A DNA stretch of 32,686 nucleotides, from NCBI GenBank assembly GCA_013150955.1, contig JAADJD010000061.1:1-32686 (forward strand), written 5' to 3'. Under the pieces are notes generated by a model that saw only the letters and a program-made list of their open reading frames with translations, was not told where the DNA came from and made no database searches. This DNA comes from Calditrichota bacterium. Lineage in GTDB: Bacteria > Calditrichota > Calditrichia > RBG-13-44-9 > J042. Shown one piece after another: positions 32,510 to 32,686 of the stretch. Each line of letters begins with the position of its first letter. The first letter of the stretch is position 1. The translations under genes were made by a program, and so were the position numbers.

Positions 32510-32686
32510 CTGCACACCTCACATTTTACATTCCACACAATTTAAACGTAAGGAATTAGAATTTAAAAAAGATTTATTCTTAATCATCATTAGAAAAATA
32601 TTTTAATCTTCTTAGAGATTCGAATTATATGCTAAATTATTCAACATTATCCAGCGTTTCAGTTGAAGATTTTCCCCAATATTAAA
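32510..32686. other. AT-rich region upstream of the aminotransferase
   Basis: Non-coding within the window and strongly AT-rich. It presumably carries the promoter of the polysaccharide operon or links to an upstream gene beyond the edge. No firm element can be called. Confidence 0.4.

Overview
The window looks like a chromosomal segment of an uncultured or thermophilic member of the FCB superphylum. Calditrichota is my best guess, not a proof. The evidence is a large secreted protein with a type IX secretion (T9SS) C-terminal sorting domain, a periplasmic two-component-regulator-type beta-propeller protein, a BatA/vWA membrane protein and a DUF6132 protein. Most genes lie on the minus strand. 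Only the hydrogenase maturation protease, one thioredoxin, the cysteine desulfurase and a small zinc-ribbon gene lie on plus. I found no tRNA, rRNA, CRISPR array, integrase or intact transposase.

Layout. (1) Positions 1-1000 are non-coding or decayed and include a 330-bp segment bounded by perfect 20-bp inverted repeats. (2) Positions 1001-9303 form a [NiFe]-hydrogenase island. It holds hypA-hypB-hypC-hypD-hypE (minus), an endopeptidase of the HyaD/HybD type (plus), and the structural operon small subunit - large subunit - cytochrome b (minus), which ends in a clear intrinsic terminator. The small subunit carries both extra cysteines of the six-cysteine proximal cluster known from O2-tolerant membrane-bound hydrogenases. 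hypF and hyaE/hyaF-type helpers are not here. (3) Positions 9820-12609 encode the T9SS cargo protein. (4) Positions 13294-15187 are a five-gene redox/sulfur operon: methyltransferase, rhodanese lipoprotein, DUF1858, DUF6132 and membrane-anchored thioredoxin. (5) Positions 15519-21332 hold the propeller protein, a YjbQ-family protein, HflX and a BatA/vWA protein. (6) Positions 21573-24867 hold thioredoxin, cysteine desulfurase and a zinc-ribbon protein, separated by repeat-rich DNA. (7) Positions 25038-32509 are a surface-polysaccharide cluster. An aminotransferase, a sugar oxidoreductase and an N-acetyltransferase resemble the route to a 2,3-diacetamido-uronic acid nucleotide sugar. They feed two very large fused membrane glycosyl-transfer proteins.

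Two things stand out. First, the two large polysaccharide proteins each end in a WbaP-like phosphoglycosyltransferase (PGT) module that has lost the catalytic Asp-Glu pair (Tyr-Lys in one, Asn-Arg in the other). One module is fused to a WecA/MraY-type polytopic PGT and the other to a GT2 glycosyltransferase. This suggests a paired pseudoenzyme scaffold joining the initiating and the following step of glycan assembly. Second, at least ten copies of a ~165-bp imperfectly palindromic repeat fill the gaps between genes from 1 to 24.7 kb and are absent from the polysaccharide cluster. Its arms carry helically phased CGAAT pentamers, and two gene stop codons lie at or inside repeat edges.
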